DNA of 14,578 nt from Neisseriaceae bacterium HSC-16F19. GTDB taxonomy: Bacteria > Pseudomonadota > Gammaproteobacteria > Burkholderiales > Neisseriaceae. Below, piece by piece: positions 5,761 to 11,574 of this stretch. The notes below the pieces were generated by a model. That model had not been told where the DNA came from and ran no database searches. It was given only the letters and a program-made list of their open reading frames with translations. The first letter of the stretch is position 1. Each line of letters starts with the position of its first letter. The position numbers and the translations under genes were made by a program. The DNA lies in NCBI RefSeq assembly GCF_024171525.1, contig NZ_JALJZY010000034.1:1-14578 (forward strand). Reading direction: 5' to 3'.

Positions 5761-6936
5761 ATGAAGCAATTATTTGCCAAAAGAACACTACTTGACCGTT
5801 TGATGGGTGATGAAGAAATCAATGCCGAAATCAACCAAAAAACCATTGCGCACTACCGTAAAAAGCTCCGAACTCTTGCCGAAAAGACTGCAGCGCATCT
5901 CAATGCCCATCTGTTGGATGAAGACTCCGAACCCAAATCACCCGAACAGGTTTCGTTCCAGGATATGAGCGATTACCTGCACGTTGTCAGTGAATCCGGC
6001 GATTTGAGCCATTCCTACATTTCCAAATTTCGTTCGGCATTGCTGTACCACATTTATGAGAAGGCTAAAGACACTCTCGATGAGGGTGGATCCATCGAAC
6101 CCTACACCGGAGTGTATGACTCTGTACGCAATATGGTAGTCACAGACAGCCTGTCTGCTTCCGGACGCACAAACAGCCAGTCCCGGAAATTTTTTGACCA
6201 GGATTTTTATGAATACTGCATTGCCACCTTATCCAAAAAAAGGAGAATGACCGCCGCCGAAAGCGCATTACTGCATTACCTGCAGGCCAACGTTCATCTA
6301 GGCCTGCGACCGCACGAATGGATGCACGCCCGTGCTTGTGTCGATCTCTCCACCGGCAGCCGCAAAAATGTCCTGGTTGTGGACAATTCCAAAAACAGTA
6401 ATGAACGTGCCAATGGTGAGTACCGGGAGCTGATGCTGCATCAGCTCCCGGCGGAGGCCTTAAAAAGCGCATCAGCGCTCATTGCTTATTACGTTCAAAC
6501 CGCCGATCAATACAAAACCCGTTATGGCTACGATCAACAAATGGCCGAAAGCAGGGCAGCCACCAACATTCAGAAAAATCTGAATGTCATTTTGCACAAA
6601 TTAGGCAAAACCTATGCCGGACTGCGGCCATCGCAAAAAGATGCTGTAGAAGGAACAACCCTGTACAGCTTACGGCATCAGGCCATTGCCAACGCCAAGG
6701 CTGCTGAAGTTGATGATGTCGATGTAGCGGCCATGTTCGGACATGTGTCGATCCGCACATCCAAAGAGTATTACGGGAGAAAAAGTTTTGGCTGGGGAGG
6801 TAAATTCCTCGCCCAGCCAACAATGAACAGCCTGATACCGGTGATTGAGCGCCTGGAACAGCGGCGCGGCGGAACAAAGAAGTATGTGGCGGATATGAAT
6901 CCGGATGTGAAAGACCACCTGTGGAGCATGGACTAG
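5761..6936 (+). CDS. Tyrosine-type site-specific recombinase
   Basis: A 391-residue integrase-family protein, the only clear plus-strand gene. The ATG at 5761 is chosen; it has a modest AGGA about 9 bases upstream, while a TTG at 5707 overlaps the terminator. The catalytic domain is visible: first Arg in LGLRPHEW (about residue 183), box II LYSLRHQAIANA (Arg about 305, His about 306, with Tyr in place of the usual leading His), FGH (about 328) and the nucleophile in TSKEYYG (Tyr 337 or 338). The N-terminal 120 residues look like a SAM-like core-binding domain. On a plasmid it may resolve multimers or integrate DNA; the 25-bp direct repeats just upstream are candidate sites. The stop overlaps the stop of the convergent phosphatase gene inside the tetramer CTAG. 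Confidence 0.87.
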   Translation: MKQLFAKRTLLDRLMGDEEINAEINQKTIAHYRKKLRTLAEKTAAHLNAHLLDEDSEPKSPEQVSFQDMSDYLHVVSESGDLSHSYISKFRSALLYHIYEKAKDTLDEGGSIEPYTGVYDSVRNMVVTDSLSASGRTNSQSRKFFDQDFYEYCIATLSKKRRMTAAESALLHYLQANVHLGLRPHEWMHARACVDLSTGSRKNVLVVDNSKNSNERANGEYRELMLHQLPAEALKSASALIAYYVQTADQYKTRYGYDQQMAESRAATNIQKNLNVILHKLGKTYAGLRPSQKDAVEGTTLYSLRHQAIANAKAAEVDDVDVAAMFGHVSIRTSKEYYGRKSFGWGGKFLAQPTMNSLIPVIERLEQRRGGTKKYVADMNPDVKDHLWSMD

Positions 6937-7424
6937 GTCACTTTTTGCATGTCCTCACGGATTCGTTCAAGAAGAGCCCGACAACCGGTGGAGATGATAC
7001 GGTAAGTTTCATCAAAGTCATGGGTGATGATTGGATCCGGTACACCATCGTATCCCAGCCCAGGAACCAGTTCGGTAAACTTAAACAGCTGCCCTTCACT
7101 CAGACTGTTTCCATAAAAGAAGCGGGCTTCGCTCAGAACATCATCATCCATGGCCACAAGGTAGCGGTAAGTTATCGCATCGGATTCCTGAATGTTTTTG
7201 CTGATGAAGTCATCTGATTCAATACCATGGTCCATCAGCACATTCCATGTCCCTTCGTGCATGTAATGACCTCTGAAGCGACCATCAATGCCGGCACTCT
7301 TTACACTGATATTGCCGCCCAACCCGGCTTCTTCAACATAGCTGCGGAGCAGGTATTCCGCCATCGGTGAACGGCAGATATTGGCATGGCAGACAAACTT
7401 CACATTGAATTCATGTGCGAGCAT
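6933..7424 (-). CDS. Low-molecular-weight protein tyrosine phosphatase
   Basis: A 163-residue cytoplasmic phosphatase with the family P-loop near the N-terminus, VCHANICRSPMAE (Cys 12 nucleophile, Arg 18). Most members have G where this has A at residue 14. The general acid is Asp 130 in the VPDP motif. AAGGAG lies 7 bases before the ATG at 7424. It follows the unknown gene at 7466 by 41 bases and is the last gene of the group headed by the hairpin at 8097-8281. It lies tail-to-tail with the recombinase, sharing bases of the stop codons. Members of this family dephosphorylate phosphotyrosine on kinases of capsule systems or act as arsenate reductases; no arsenic or capsule gene is nearby. Its role on this plasmid is unknown. 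Confidence 0.88.
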   Translation of the reverse strand: MLAHEFNVKFVCHANICRSPMAEYLLRSYVEEAGLGGNISVKSAGIDGRFRGHYMHEGTWNVLMDHGIESDDFISKNIQESDAITYRYLVAMDDDVLSEARFFYGNSLSEGQLFKFTELVPGLGYDGVPDPIITHDFDETYRIISTGCRALLERIREDMQKVT

Positions 7425-7465
7425 CAGACAACTCCTTATGGATTTTATTCACTAAACCCGTGTTA

Positions 7466-7855
7466 TTACTTACCGGACTCTTTATTCAACAATTCGATAT
7501 ACCGATTGCGGGATTCAACATCGCGCTCATCATCCAAATCCCAGGCACCCGAATCATCAATGTAATCCTGTATCTCCTGCAGCACGTCTTTTTTTGTTGG
7601 ATGAATCAAAATGCTGTACTGATCTACAGCATCATTAATGGCCCAAGCCAACAGCTTTTTGTGTGCATCGCTTTTGGAAATGTCTTCAACATGTTCCCGA
7701 TGGCCAAAAGCCGACCAGCGCCAGATTGCGCCATCTTCAAAAAAGTATCGGGGCATCACACCACGGGGTGACGTAGTCGCATCTGCGAATTGGTTAATCA
7801 CATCCTCTTCGGAGATTTCATGAATGACACATTCCCGGTAATCAACATAGAACAT
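7466..7855 (-). CDS. Unknown acidic protein
   Basis: A 129-residue acidic protein with no recognised family. AAAGGA stands 7 bases before the ATG. It has no signal peptide or membrane segment. Features are an aromatic-rich centre (PRYFFEDGAIWRWSAFGHREH, about residues 35-56) and an acidic C-terminal third (DYIDDSGAWDLDDERD). It lies 16 bases after the end of the small membrane-protein gene and 41 before the phosphatase, so the three genes form one unit. Small acidic proteins are common among plasmid-entry anti-defence proteins, but nothing in this sequence shows that role. Confidence 0.75.
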   Translation of the reverse strand: MFYVDYRECVIHEISEEDVINQFADATTSPRGVMPRYFFEDGAIWRWSAFGHREHVEDISKSDAHKKLLAWAINDAVDQYSILIHPTKKDVLQEIQDYIDDSGAWDLDDERDVESRNRYIELLNKESGK

Positions 7856-7871
7856 TGCCGTATCCTTTCAT

Positions 7872-8081
7872 TCAACCGCGCAACTGATTGCGCATATCCA
7901 CATAAGCCCAAGCGGTGGTGAGCACCGTACCGACAAACAAACTCCAGAACATTATATGGGTTGAGCCTTCGCGTAAATAGGGCAGGTTGATATAGCAACC
8001 CAACATCAACAAAGACAGGTTCAGACCAAAGACAAAATTGAACACCGCCACTGCCGGGGAATGGAGCAAGGAAATTTTCAT
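7872..8081 (-). CDS. Small two-helix membrane protein, unknown
   Basis: A 69-residue hydrophobic protein with two likely membrane helices (about residues 11-30, VAVFNFVFGLNLSLLMLGCYI, and 42-60, HIMFWSLFVGTVLTTAWAYV) and a short charged tail (DMRNQLRG). AAGGA lies 9 bases before the ATG. It is the first gene after the hairpin at 8097-8281, whose base abuts the ribosome-binding site. No family is recognised. Its place in the putative leading region would suit an entry-related or exclusion function, but this is context only. Confidence 0.72.
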   Translation of the reverse strand: MKISLLHSPAVAVFNFVFGLNLSLLMLGCYINLPYLREGSTHIMFWSLFVGTVLTTAWAYVDMRNQLRG

Positions 8082-8096
8082 CGGAGGTTTTCCTTT

Positions 8097-8281
8097 TGGA
8101 TAAAGGTTTTTCAGAATGCCGCATCAGGTACGGCCCGCTTTGTGTGAATCCTGATCAAATTGGAACACCTGCCCCGTCAAGGGTGGTGCAACCACTCGCC
8201 TTGCCCTTGACGGGGCAGGTGTGGAAATTTAGGGTTCACGCTAAACAAAGCGGGTACTTGATCGGCTGAAACCGGTATCCA
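8097..8281 (-). promoter_or_regulatory. Hairpin element A, candidate single-stranded-DNA promoter
   Basis: A long imperfect hairpin. The base TGGATA (8097-8102) pairs with TATCCA (8276-8281), a mid stem of 10 perfect bp pairs 8134-8143 with 8245-8254, and a top stem of 18 perfect bp pairs 8166-8183 with 8204-8221. The cap is TGGT-gca-ACCA (8184-8194) then CTCGCCTTG. On the right arm, reading out from the loop, TTGACG (8207-8212), 17 bases, TAGGGT (8230-8235). The matching place on the left arm has no -10-like hexamer. The left base touches the ribosome-binding site of the gene ending at 7872. Transcription from the folded plus strand would run left into three genes. Confidence 0.7.
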
Positions 8282-8351
8282 GAAAAAGAGCAACCGAACA
8301 GTATCGGGTGAAGTATGGCCGGCCGCCTCAACCGCTGCCGCCGGCAGCTCA

Positions 8352-8590
8352 TTGCCCCTCACGGGGAAGGGGTGGTTTGAATTTGAAAGGGTGCGGTCTG
8401 GTTACAGGCCGCACATAATTACGTTTGGCAAACTCGGTGACATAGTCACGGTGTTTGCCAAACACACCGCAAACCCACTATGCCACCCACAGTATCGGGC
8501 AGGGTAGAACCGCCACAGTATCGGCCAAAATATCATCCGCCTCCGGCTGCCGACCGGGCAAAGCCCGGCCAGCCAAGTCACTCACCACCA
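8352..8590. repeat. Intergenic repeat module R1 with GC-rich hairpins
   Basis: This aligns with 9210-9448 over 239 bp with no indels, and its first part with 10330-10442. It contains GTGCGG...CCGCAC (8391-8414), a capped hairpin of GTTTGGCAAAC (8423-8433) and GTTTGCCAAAC (8453-8463) enclosing GTGAC-ata-GTCAC, two copies of AGTATCGG, and CCGGGC-aaa-GCCCGG (8554-8568) just past the stop of the gene at 8582. None has a T-run. The repeat runs into the 3' end of that gene, showing duplication of gene plus flank. Confidence 0.85.
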
Positions 8591-8983
8591 ACTGTCGTAG
8601 AACACAGCCTGCCCGCCGTCAATCGCCTCACGAGACCGCCGTATAAATTCCTTGGTGTATTCCAAGCCCTCCGGGTCAGGTTCGCCGCAACTGCCCAAGC
8701 TGGCAAATTCAGGTGTCCCTAAAGCACATTCCAACCTGTCCAAGTCTTCAAGTTCCAGTCTGACCGTCCGGCAATTGAAGAATTCATCTTCACCCCCTTT
8801 CTGATAGTAGAGCTCTTCCATCCATCGATGCAGCTGATAGAATTTGCGCCAATAGGCAAATTGAGTATCTGCCTGAGCAGCCTCGATGGGTTCAATCTGC
8901 TCATCTTCCCACAGACGAATATCGTGTTGGCAATCATCTGCATACTCCGCAGACACGGCATAAGCATACATGTCCAGACCCAT
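8582..8983 (-). CDS. MGLD...SWW family protein, paralogue 1
   Basis: A 133-residue acidic protein of a plasmid/phage family recognised by its start MGLDMYAY and its end VFYDSWW. Members are sometimes labelled phosphoglycerate kinase in databases, which nothing here supports. Conserved blocks are FAYWRKFYQLHRWMEELYYQKGG (about residues 41-63), FFNCRTVRLELEDLDRLE (about 68-85) and EFIRRSREAIDGGQAVFYDSWW at the end. No signal or membrane segment is seen. AAGGA lies 7 bases before the ATG and adjoins the base of the hairpin at 8998-9177. It is paralogous to the gene at 9440. The function is unknown; the family is common in accessory parts of plasmids. Confidence 0.85.
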   Translation of the reverse strand: MGLDMYAYAVSAEYADDCQHDIRLWEDEQIEPIEAAQADTQFAYWRKFYQLHRWMEELYYQKGGEDEFFNCRTVRLELEDLDRLECALGTPEFASLGSCGEPDPEGLEYTKEFIRRSREAIDGGQAVFYDSWW

Positions 8984-8997
8984 AGGGATTTCCTTTT

Positions 8998-9177
8998 TGG
9001 ATAAATGGTTGAGATAACAGCCCGGCCCGGCCGTGCTGTGATGTTACCCAAATCCACTGGCCACCCGAATGCAAGGCTGTCGCAGACACCGAAGGCTTGG
9101 CCTTGCATTCGGGTGGCTAGGGGATTAGACATCAGTAAACAGCACGACCGGCGCTGCCCACATCGGCCATTTATCCA
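8998..9177 (-). promoter_or_regulatory. Hairpin element B, candidate single-stranded-DNA promoter
   Basis: The base TGGATAAATGG (8998-9008) pairs perfectly with 9167-9177. A mid stem pairs 9027-9039 with 9139-9151 (12 of 13). The top stem pairs 9051-9077 with 9100-9126 with only two imperfect pairs. The cap is TGTC-gca-GACA (9078-9088) then CCGAAGGCTTG. The right arm carries TTGCAT (9103-9108), 17 bases, TAGACA (9126-9131). TAGACA starts the mismatched internal loop 9127-9138 facing 9040-9050. The left arm gives TTGGGT at the same place, not a -10. The left base abuts the ribosome-binding site of the gene at 8582-8983. Confidence 0.72.
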
Positions 9178-9209
9178 GAAAGAAAACTAGGGTCGCCAGG
9201 CGGCCAGCC

Positions 9210-9448
9210 TTGCCCCTCACGGGGAAGGGGTGGTTTGGATTTGAAAGGGTGCGGTCTGGTTACAGGCCGCACATAATAACGTTTGGCAAACTCGGTGACG
9301 CAGTCACGGTGTTTGCCAAACACTCTGCAAACCCACAATACAGCCCACAGTATCGGGCAGGGTAGAGCCACCGCTGTATCGGCTTAAATATCATCCGCCG
9401 CCGGCTGCCGACCGGGCAAAACCCGGCCAGCCAATTCACTCACCACCA
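9210..9448. repeat. Intergenic repeat module R2
   Basis: The same 239-bp module as R1 at a constant offset of 858 bases. It holds GTGCGG...CCGCAC (9249-9272), the capped hairpin 9281-9321 with inner GTGAC-gca-GTCAC, AGTATCGG at about 9349, and CCGGG...CCCGG (9412-9426) after the stop of the gene at 9440. It is preceded by the small GC hairpin GGTCGCC-a-GGCGGCC (9191-9205). Confidence 0.85.
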
Positions 9449-9838
9449 AGAGTCAAGCACCACCACCTTACCTTCATCAATGGCCGCCCGCGCCCGGCCG
9501 ATAAATTCACGGGCCTCGGCCAAATCGTCTTCATCCGGGTCATCCCAACCGCCCAGCGTTGCAAACTCGACCGTTCCCAGCTCCTGTTCCAGCCGGTCCA
9601 AATCCGACCGATCCATTCTGACCGTACAGCAATTGAACATGAATTGCCGACCGCCTTTGTTGTAATAGAGCTTTGCCAACCATTCTTGGAGCTGGTAAAA
9701 ATTCTTCCAGTAAGCCAAGCCCTTTTCCGCACCCGACTCAGGCCGCAGATTGCCACCCTTGTCATAGATACCCAAGGCAAACTGACGCTCGCCCGCATAC
9801 TCGGCCGAAACCGTATAAGCATTGATGTCCAAACCCAT
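9440..9838 (-). CDS. MGLD...SWW family protein, paralogue 2
   Basis: A 132-residue acidic protein paralogous to the product of 8582-8983: MGLDINAYTVSAEYAG at the start, AYWKNFYQLQEWLAKLYYNKGG in the middle, FNCCTVRMDRSDLDRLEQELGTVEFATLGGWDDPDEDDL and EFIGRARAAIDEGKVVVLDSWW at the end. The ATG at 9838 is chosen since GAAAGG lies just upstream; the in-frame TTG five codons earlier overlaps it. It starts 59 bases after the 68-residue gene, with a small GC hairpin (about 9877-9892) between them, and so is probably read from the same hairpin element at 10118-10297. The function is unknown. Two diverged copies suggest different targets or a dosage role. Confidence 0.85.
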   Translation of the reverse strand: MGLDINAYTVSAEYAGERQFALGIYDKGGNLRPESGAEKGLAYWKNFYQLQEWLAKLYYNKGGRQFMFNCCTVRMDRSDLDRLEQELGTVEFATLGGWDDPDEDDLAEAREFIGRARAAIDEGKVVVLDSWW

Positions 9839-9897
9839 GGTGTAACCTTTCAAATATAAGAGAGAGGGAAGGAGTGGTCGCCGGGCGGCCAGCCCCT

Positions 9898-10104
9898 TTA
9901 TTGAGCGACCGCCACCGGAGAGAAATCACCCCAGCTGTAAACAGCTTCGACACGGAGCAACGCTTTTTTCAGGGACATTTTTTCCGGCGGATACATACTG
10001 AACACACCATCTTTCCCAGAGCGCTGCATACCGAGCTTGCCTTTATGCCAAGTCGCCACTTGAACCTGTGACCCAAAACGGGTGGTGATATAGATGGTTT
10101 TCAT
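9898..10104 (-). CDS. Small basic protein, unknown
   Basis: A 68-residue protein starting MKTIYITTRFGSQVQVATWHKGKLG, with AAAGGA upstream of the ATG at 10104. A longer frame exists but would read through the hairpin element, so the short start is chosen. The first 30 residues alternate in a way that suits a beta-sheet (IYITTRF, VQVATWH), followed by a helix (MSLKKALLRVEAVYSWG). No family is recognised and no membrane segment is seen. It is the first gene after the hairpin at 10118-10297, whose base touches its ribosome-binding site, and it precedes the MGLD paralogue in the same unit. Confidence 0.7.
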   Translation of the reverse strand: MKTIYITTRFGSQVQVATWHKGKLGMQRSGKDGVFSMYPPEKMSLKKALLRVEAVYSWGDFSPVAVAQ

Positions 10105-10117
10105 AAGGCTTTCCTTT

Positions 10118-10297
10118 TGGATAAATGGTTGAGATAACAGCCCGGCCCGGCCGTGCTGTGATGTCACCCAAATCCACTGGCCACCCGAATGCAAGGCTGT
10201 CGCAGACACCGAAGGCTTGGCCTTGCATTCGGGTGGTTAGGGGATTAGACATCAGTAAACAGCACGACCGGCGCTGCCCACATCGGCCATTTATCCA
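10118..10297 (-). promoter_or_regulatory. Hairpin element B', near-identical copy of element B
   Basis: This copies 8998-9177 at an offset of 1120 bases, with only two substitutions noticed in the hairpin. TGGATAAATGG (10118-10128) pairs with 10287-10297. The top stem pairs 10180-10197 with 10220-10237. The right arm has TTGCAT (10223-10228), 17 bases, TAGACA (10246-10251). It stands directly before a different gene (9898-10104), so the element was copied as a unit with a fresh downstream gene. Confidence 0.72.
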
Positions 10298-10329
10298 GAA
10301 AGAAAACTAGGGCCGCCAGGCGGCCAGCC

Positions 10330-10442
10330 TTGCCCCTCACGGGGAAGGGGTGGTTTGCATTTGAAAGGGTGCGGTCTGGTTACAGGCCGCACAAAACAAC
10401 GTTCGGCATACTCGGTGACGCAGTCACGGTGTTTGCCGAACT
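10330..10442. repeat. Partial intergenic repeat module R3
   Basis: It matches the first 113 bases of R1/R2, then diverges. The capped hairpin is GTTCGGCATAC (10401-10411) with GTTTGCCGAAC (10431-10441), enclosing GTGAC-gca-GTCAC. Compared with R1/R2, a T-A pair has become C-G, a compensatory change that keeps the stem. A degenerate AGTTTCGGGC follows at about 10470. Confidence 0.8.
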
Positions 10443-10489
10443 GCCTTAATGATTTGGAAAGAAGCCCACAGTTTCGGGCAGGATAGAAA

Positions 10490-10512
10490 CGGGCTGCCAG
10501 ACAGGCAGCCCG
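10490..10512 (-). terminator. Probable terminator after the parA/RHH pair
   Basis: The 9-bp perfect stem CGGGCTGCC / GGCAGCCCG with loop AGACA lies 22 bases past the stop of the gene at 10535. On the minus strand it is followed by TTTCTATCC, a weak U-tract, so termination may be partial. Confidence 0.5.
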
Positions 10513-10534
10513 CGCATCGGTTTGAATGGGCGTA

Positions 10535-10801
10535 TCAGTTTTTGCCCACGCCGTGTTTTTCAGCATGGATTTTGATGGCATCTTCAACAAAGGTATTGAA
10601 GCGGATATTGTTCTCCAGACAGTAATATCGAATGGCCAGAAACAAATCCTCATCCATTTTGATGCTGGTTCCCTTGCGGGCTTTCTTGGGTTCAGCCTGT
10701 CCCTCTTCTTTGCCTTGCTCAATCCAGTTTTCCACCGCCGGCTTTTGCGGCTCGGCCTTGTCTTTGTCGGTTCTGAGGGTTTCGGGTTTGGGTAAAGCCA
10801 T
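10535..10801 (-). CDS. Ribbon-helix-helix partner of ParA (ParG-like)
   Basis: An 88-residue protein with a flexible charged N-terminus rich in Lys, Glu and Pro (residues 1-42) and a C-terminal ribbon-helix-helix domain (residues 43-82: RKGTSIKMDEDLFLAIRYYCLENNIRFNTFVEDAIKIHAEKH). The layout matches ParG-type centromere-binding proteins of type Ib partition systems, where the tail stimulates the ParA ATPase and the fold binds the operator. The ATG at 10801 is chosen: AAAGGAG within the parA stop region lies 6 bases upstream, and the start is one base past the parA TGA, so the genes are coupled. It probably binds the AT-rich repeats before parA. Confidence 0.83.
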   Translation of the reverse strand: MALPKPETLRTDKDKAEPQKPAVENWIEQGKEEGQAEPKKARKGTSIKMDEDLFLAIRYYCLENNIRFNTFVEDAIKIHAEKHGVGKN

Positions 10802-10802
10802 G

Positions 10803-11447
10803 TCATGCTCCTTTAAAGTTAAGAATTTCGTCCACAATGCTGTTGATTTCCTGCTTTGCCGCAGCCGCATCTTTGGTCTCAAATACGGTCAGGCCTTGAC
10901 TGGCAGCATTTGGATAAGCCTGCCGTTGGCCGATTTGGGTATCAAAATATGTCCAATTTTCTTCTTCCAGTTCCTGGAACATTTCCTTGGCCAAGGTTGT
11001 GTTTTTGATAACCCGGTTCAGCAAAACAGCCGCCACCAGCTCAGGCTTGTAAATTTTAGCCTCCTCCACGACCTGCCGAAGCTCGATGGTAGCCCACAAA
11101 TCGAATGAACTAGGCTGCATGGGCATGATAACCAGGTCGCTGATGATGATGGCCGCCCGCGCCAAGTCGGTCATGCGCGGAGCACCGTCAATCAGAACAA
11201 AATCGTAACCGTCCTTTTCGGCCATCCGGGGCAATGTATCTTTCATGCCCGCATTCACACCAATCACATTAAATGGCGTATCCACACCCAGCTGTGAGCG
11301 CAAAGCATGCCAGTTCATCAAAGATTGCTGCGGGTCACTGTCGGCCAACAAGACTTTATAACCCCTTTGACTCAAAGCGTAGGCCAGATTGGACGTCAGT
11401 GTGGTTTTACCCACACCTCCTTTTTGGTTAAGGCAGGCAATTATCAT
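10803..11447 (-). CDS. parA: ParA-type partition ATPase (type Ib, Walker-type)
   Basis: A 214-residue deviant-Walker ATPase of the ParA/MinD family: the P-loop KGGVGKTT (residues 9-16) follows the first beta strand, Walker A' is VLLADSDPQQS (about 33-43), and the Walker B region is YDFVLIDGAPRM. There is no N-terminal HTH domain, which defines the small type Ib ParA (ParF-like) and leaves regulation to the RHH partner downstream. The ATG at 11447 is chosen since AAGGAG lies 7 bases upstream; a GTG two codons earlier is too close to it. A consensus promoter (11477-11505) and AT-rich repeats lie directly upstream. Confidence 0.92.
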   Translation of the reverse strand: MIIACLNQKGGVGKTTLTSNLAYALSQRGYKVLLADSDPQQSLMNWHALRSQLGVDTPFNVIGVNAGMKDTLPRMAEKDGYDFVLIDGAPRMTDLARAAIIISDLVIMPMQPSSFDLWATIELRQVVEEAKIYKPELVAAVLLNRVIKNTTLAKEMFQELEEENWTYFDTQIGQRQAYPNAASQGLTVFETKDAAAAKQEINSIVDEILNFKGA

Positions 11448-11476
11448 CAGCACTCTCCTTGCAATAATGAATACAT

Positions 11477-11505
11477 ATTATATAACATTTATTCGATATT
11501 GTCAA
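11477..11505 (-). promoter_or_regulatory. Consensus sigma-70 promoter of parA
   Basis: On the minus strand TTGACA (plus 11500-11505), 17 bases, then TATAAT (plus 11477-11482): a perfect match in both boxes and spacing. The predicted start is near 11470, giving a leader of roughly 20 bases to the parA ATG. Such a strong promoter is probably kept in check by a repressor binding the repeats around it. Confidence 0.85.
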
Positions 11506-11535
11506 TTACATATTTTATATTATGTATTACATATT
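11505..11535. promoter_or_regulatory. AT-rich repeats upstream of parA, candidate operator or centromere
   Basis: ATTACATATT occurs at 11505-11514 and 11526-11535, 21 bp apart (two helical turns), with a related ATACATATTA at 11471-11480 over the -10 box. Spaced AT-rich direct repeats overlapping the promoter are typical sites for ParG-like proteins. The same 10-mer is found at 100-109 beside the TAATCTG array. Confidence 0.55.
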
Positions 11536-11546
11536 ACTTATTTAAA

Positions 11547-11570
11547 TAAAAAAGCCAGCTTACGCTGGCT
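11547..11570 (-). terminator. Intrinsic terminator of the methyltransferase gene
   Basis: On the minus strand AGCCAGC, loop GTAA, GCTGGCT, then TTTTTT: a 7-bp perfect stem with GNRA-type loop and T-run, starting 4 bases after the stop codon. It separates the methyltransferase from the parA promoter. Confidence 0.88.
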
Positions 11571-11574
11571 CAGT

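Noticed and set aside
8166..8221. Intrinsic terminators at the tops of hairpins A, B, B' and C
   Set aside because: No T-run follows on either strand, the stems are much longer than usual, and each stands before, not after, the gene it adjoins.
8455..8483. ssDNA promoter in the GTTTGGCAAAC hairpin of R1-R3
   Set aside because: TTGCCA is present, but a -10-like hexamer appears at 18 bases in R1, about 20 in R2 and not at all in R3, so the pattern is not conserved.
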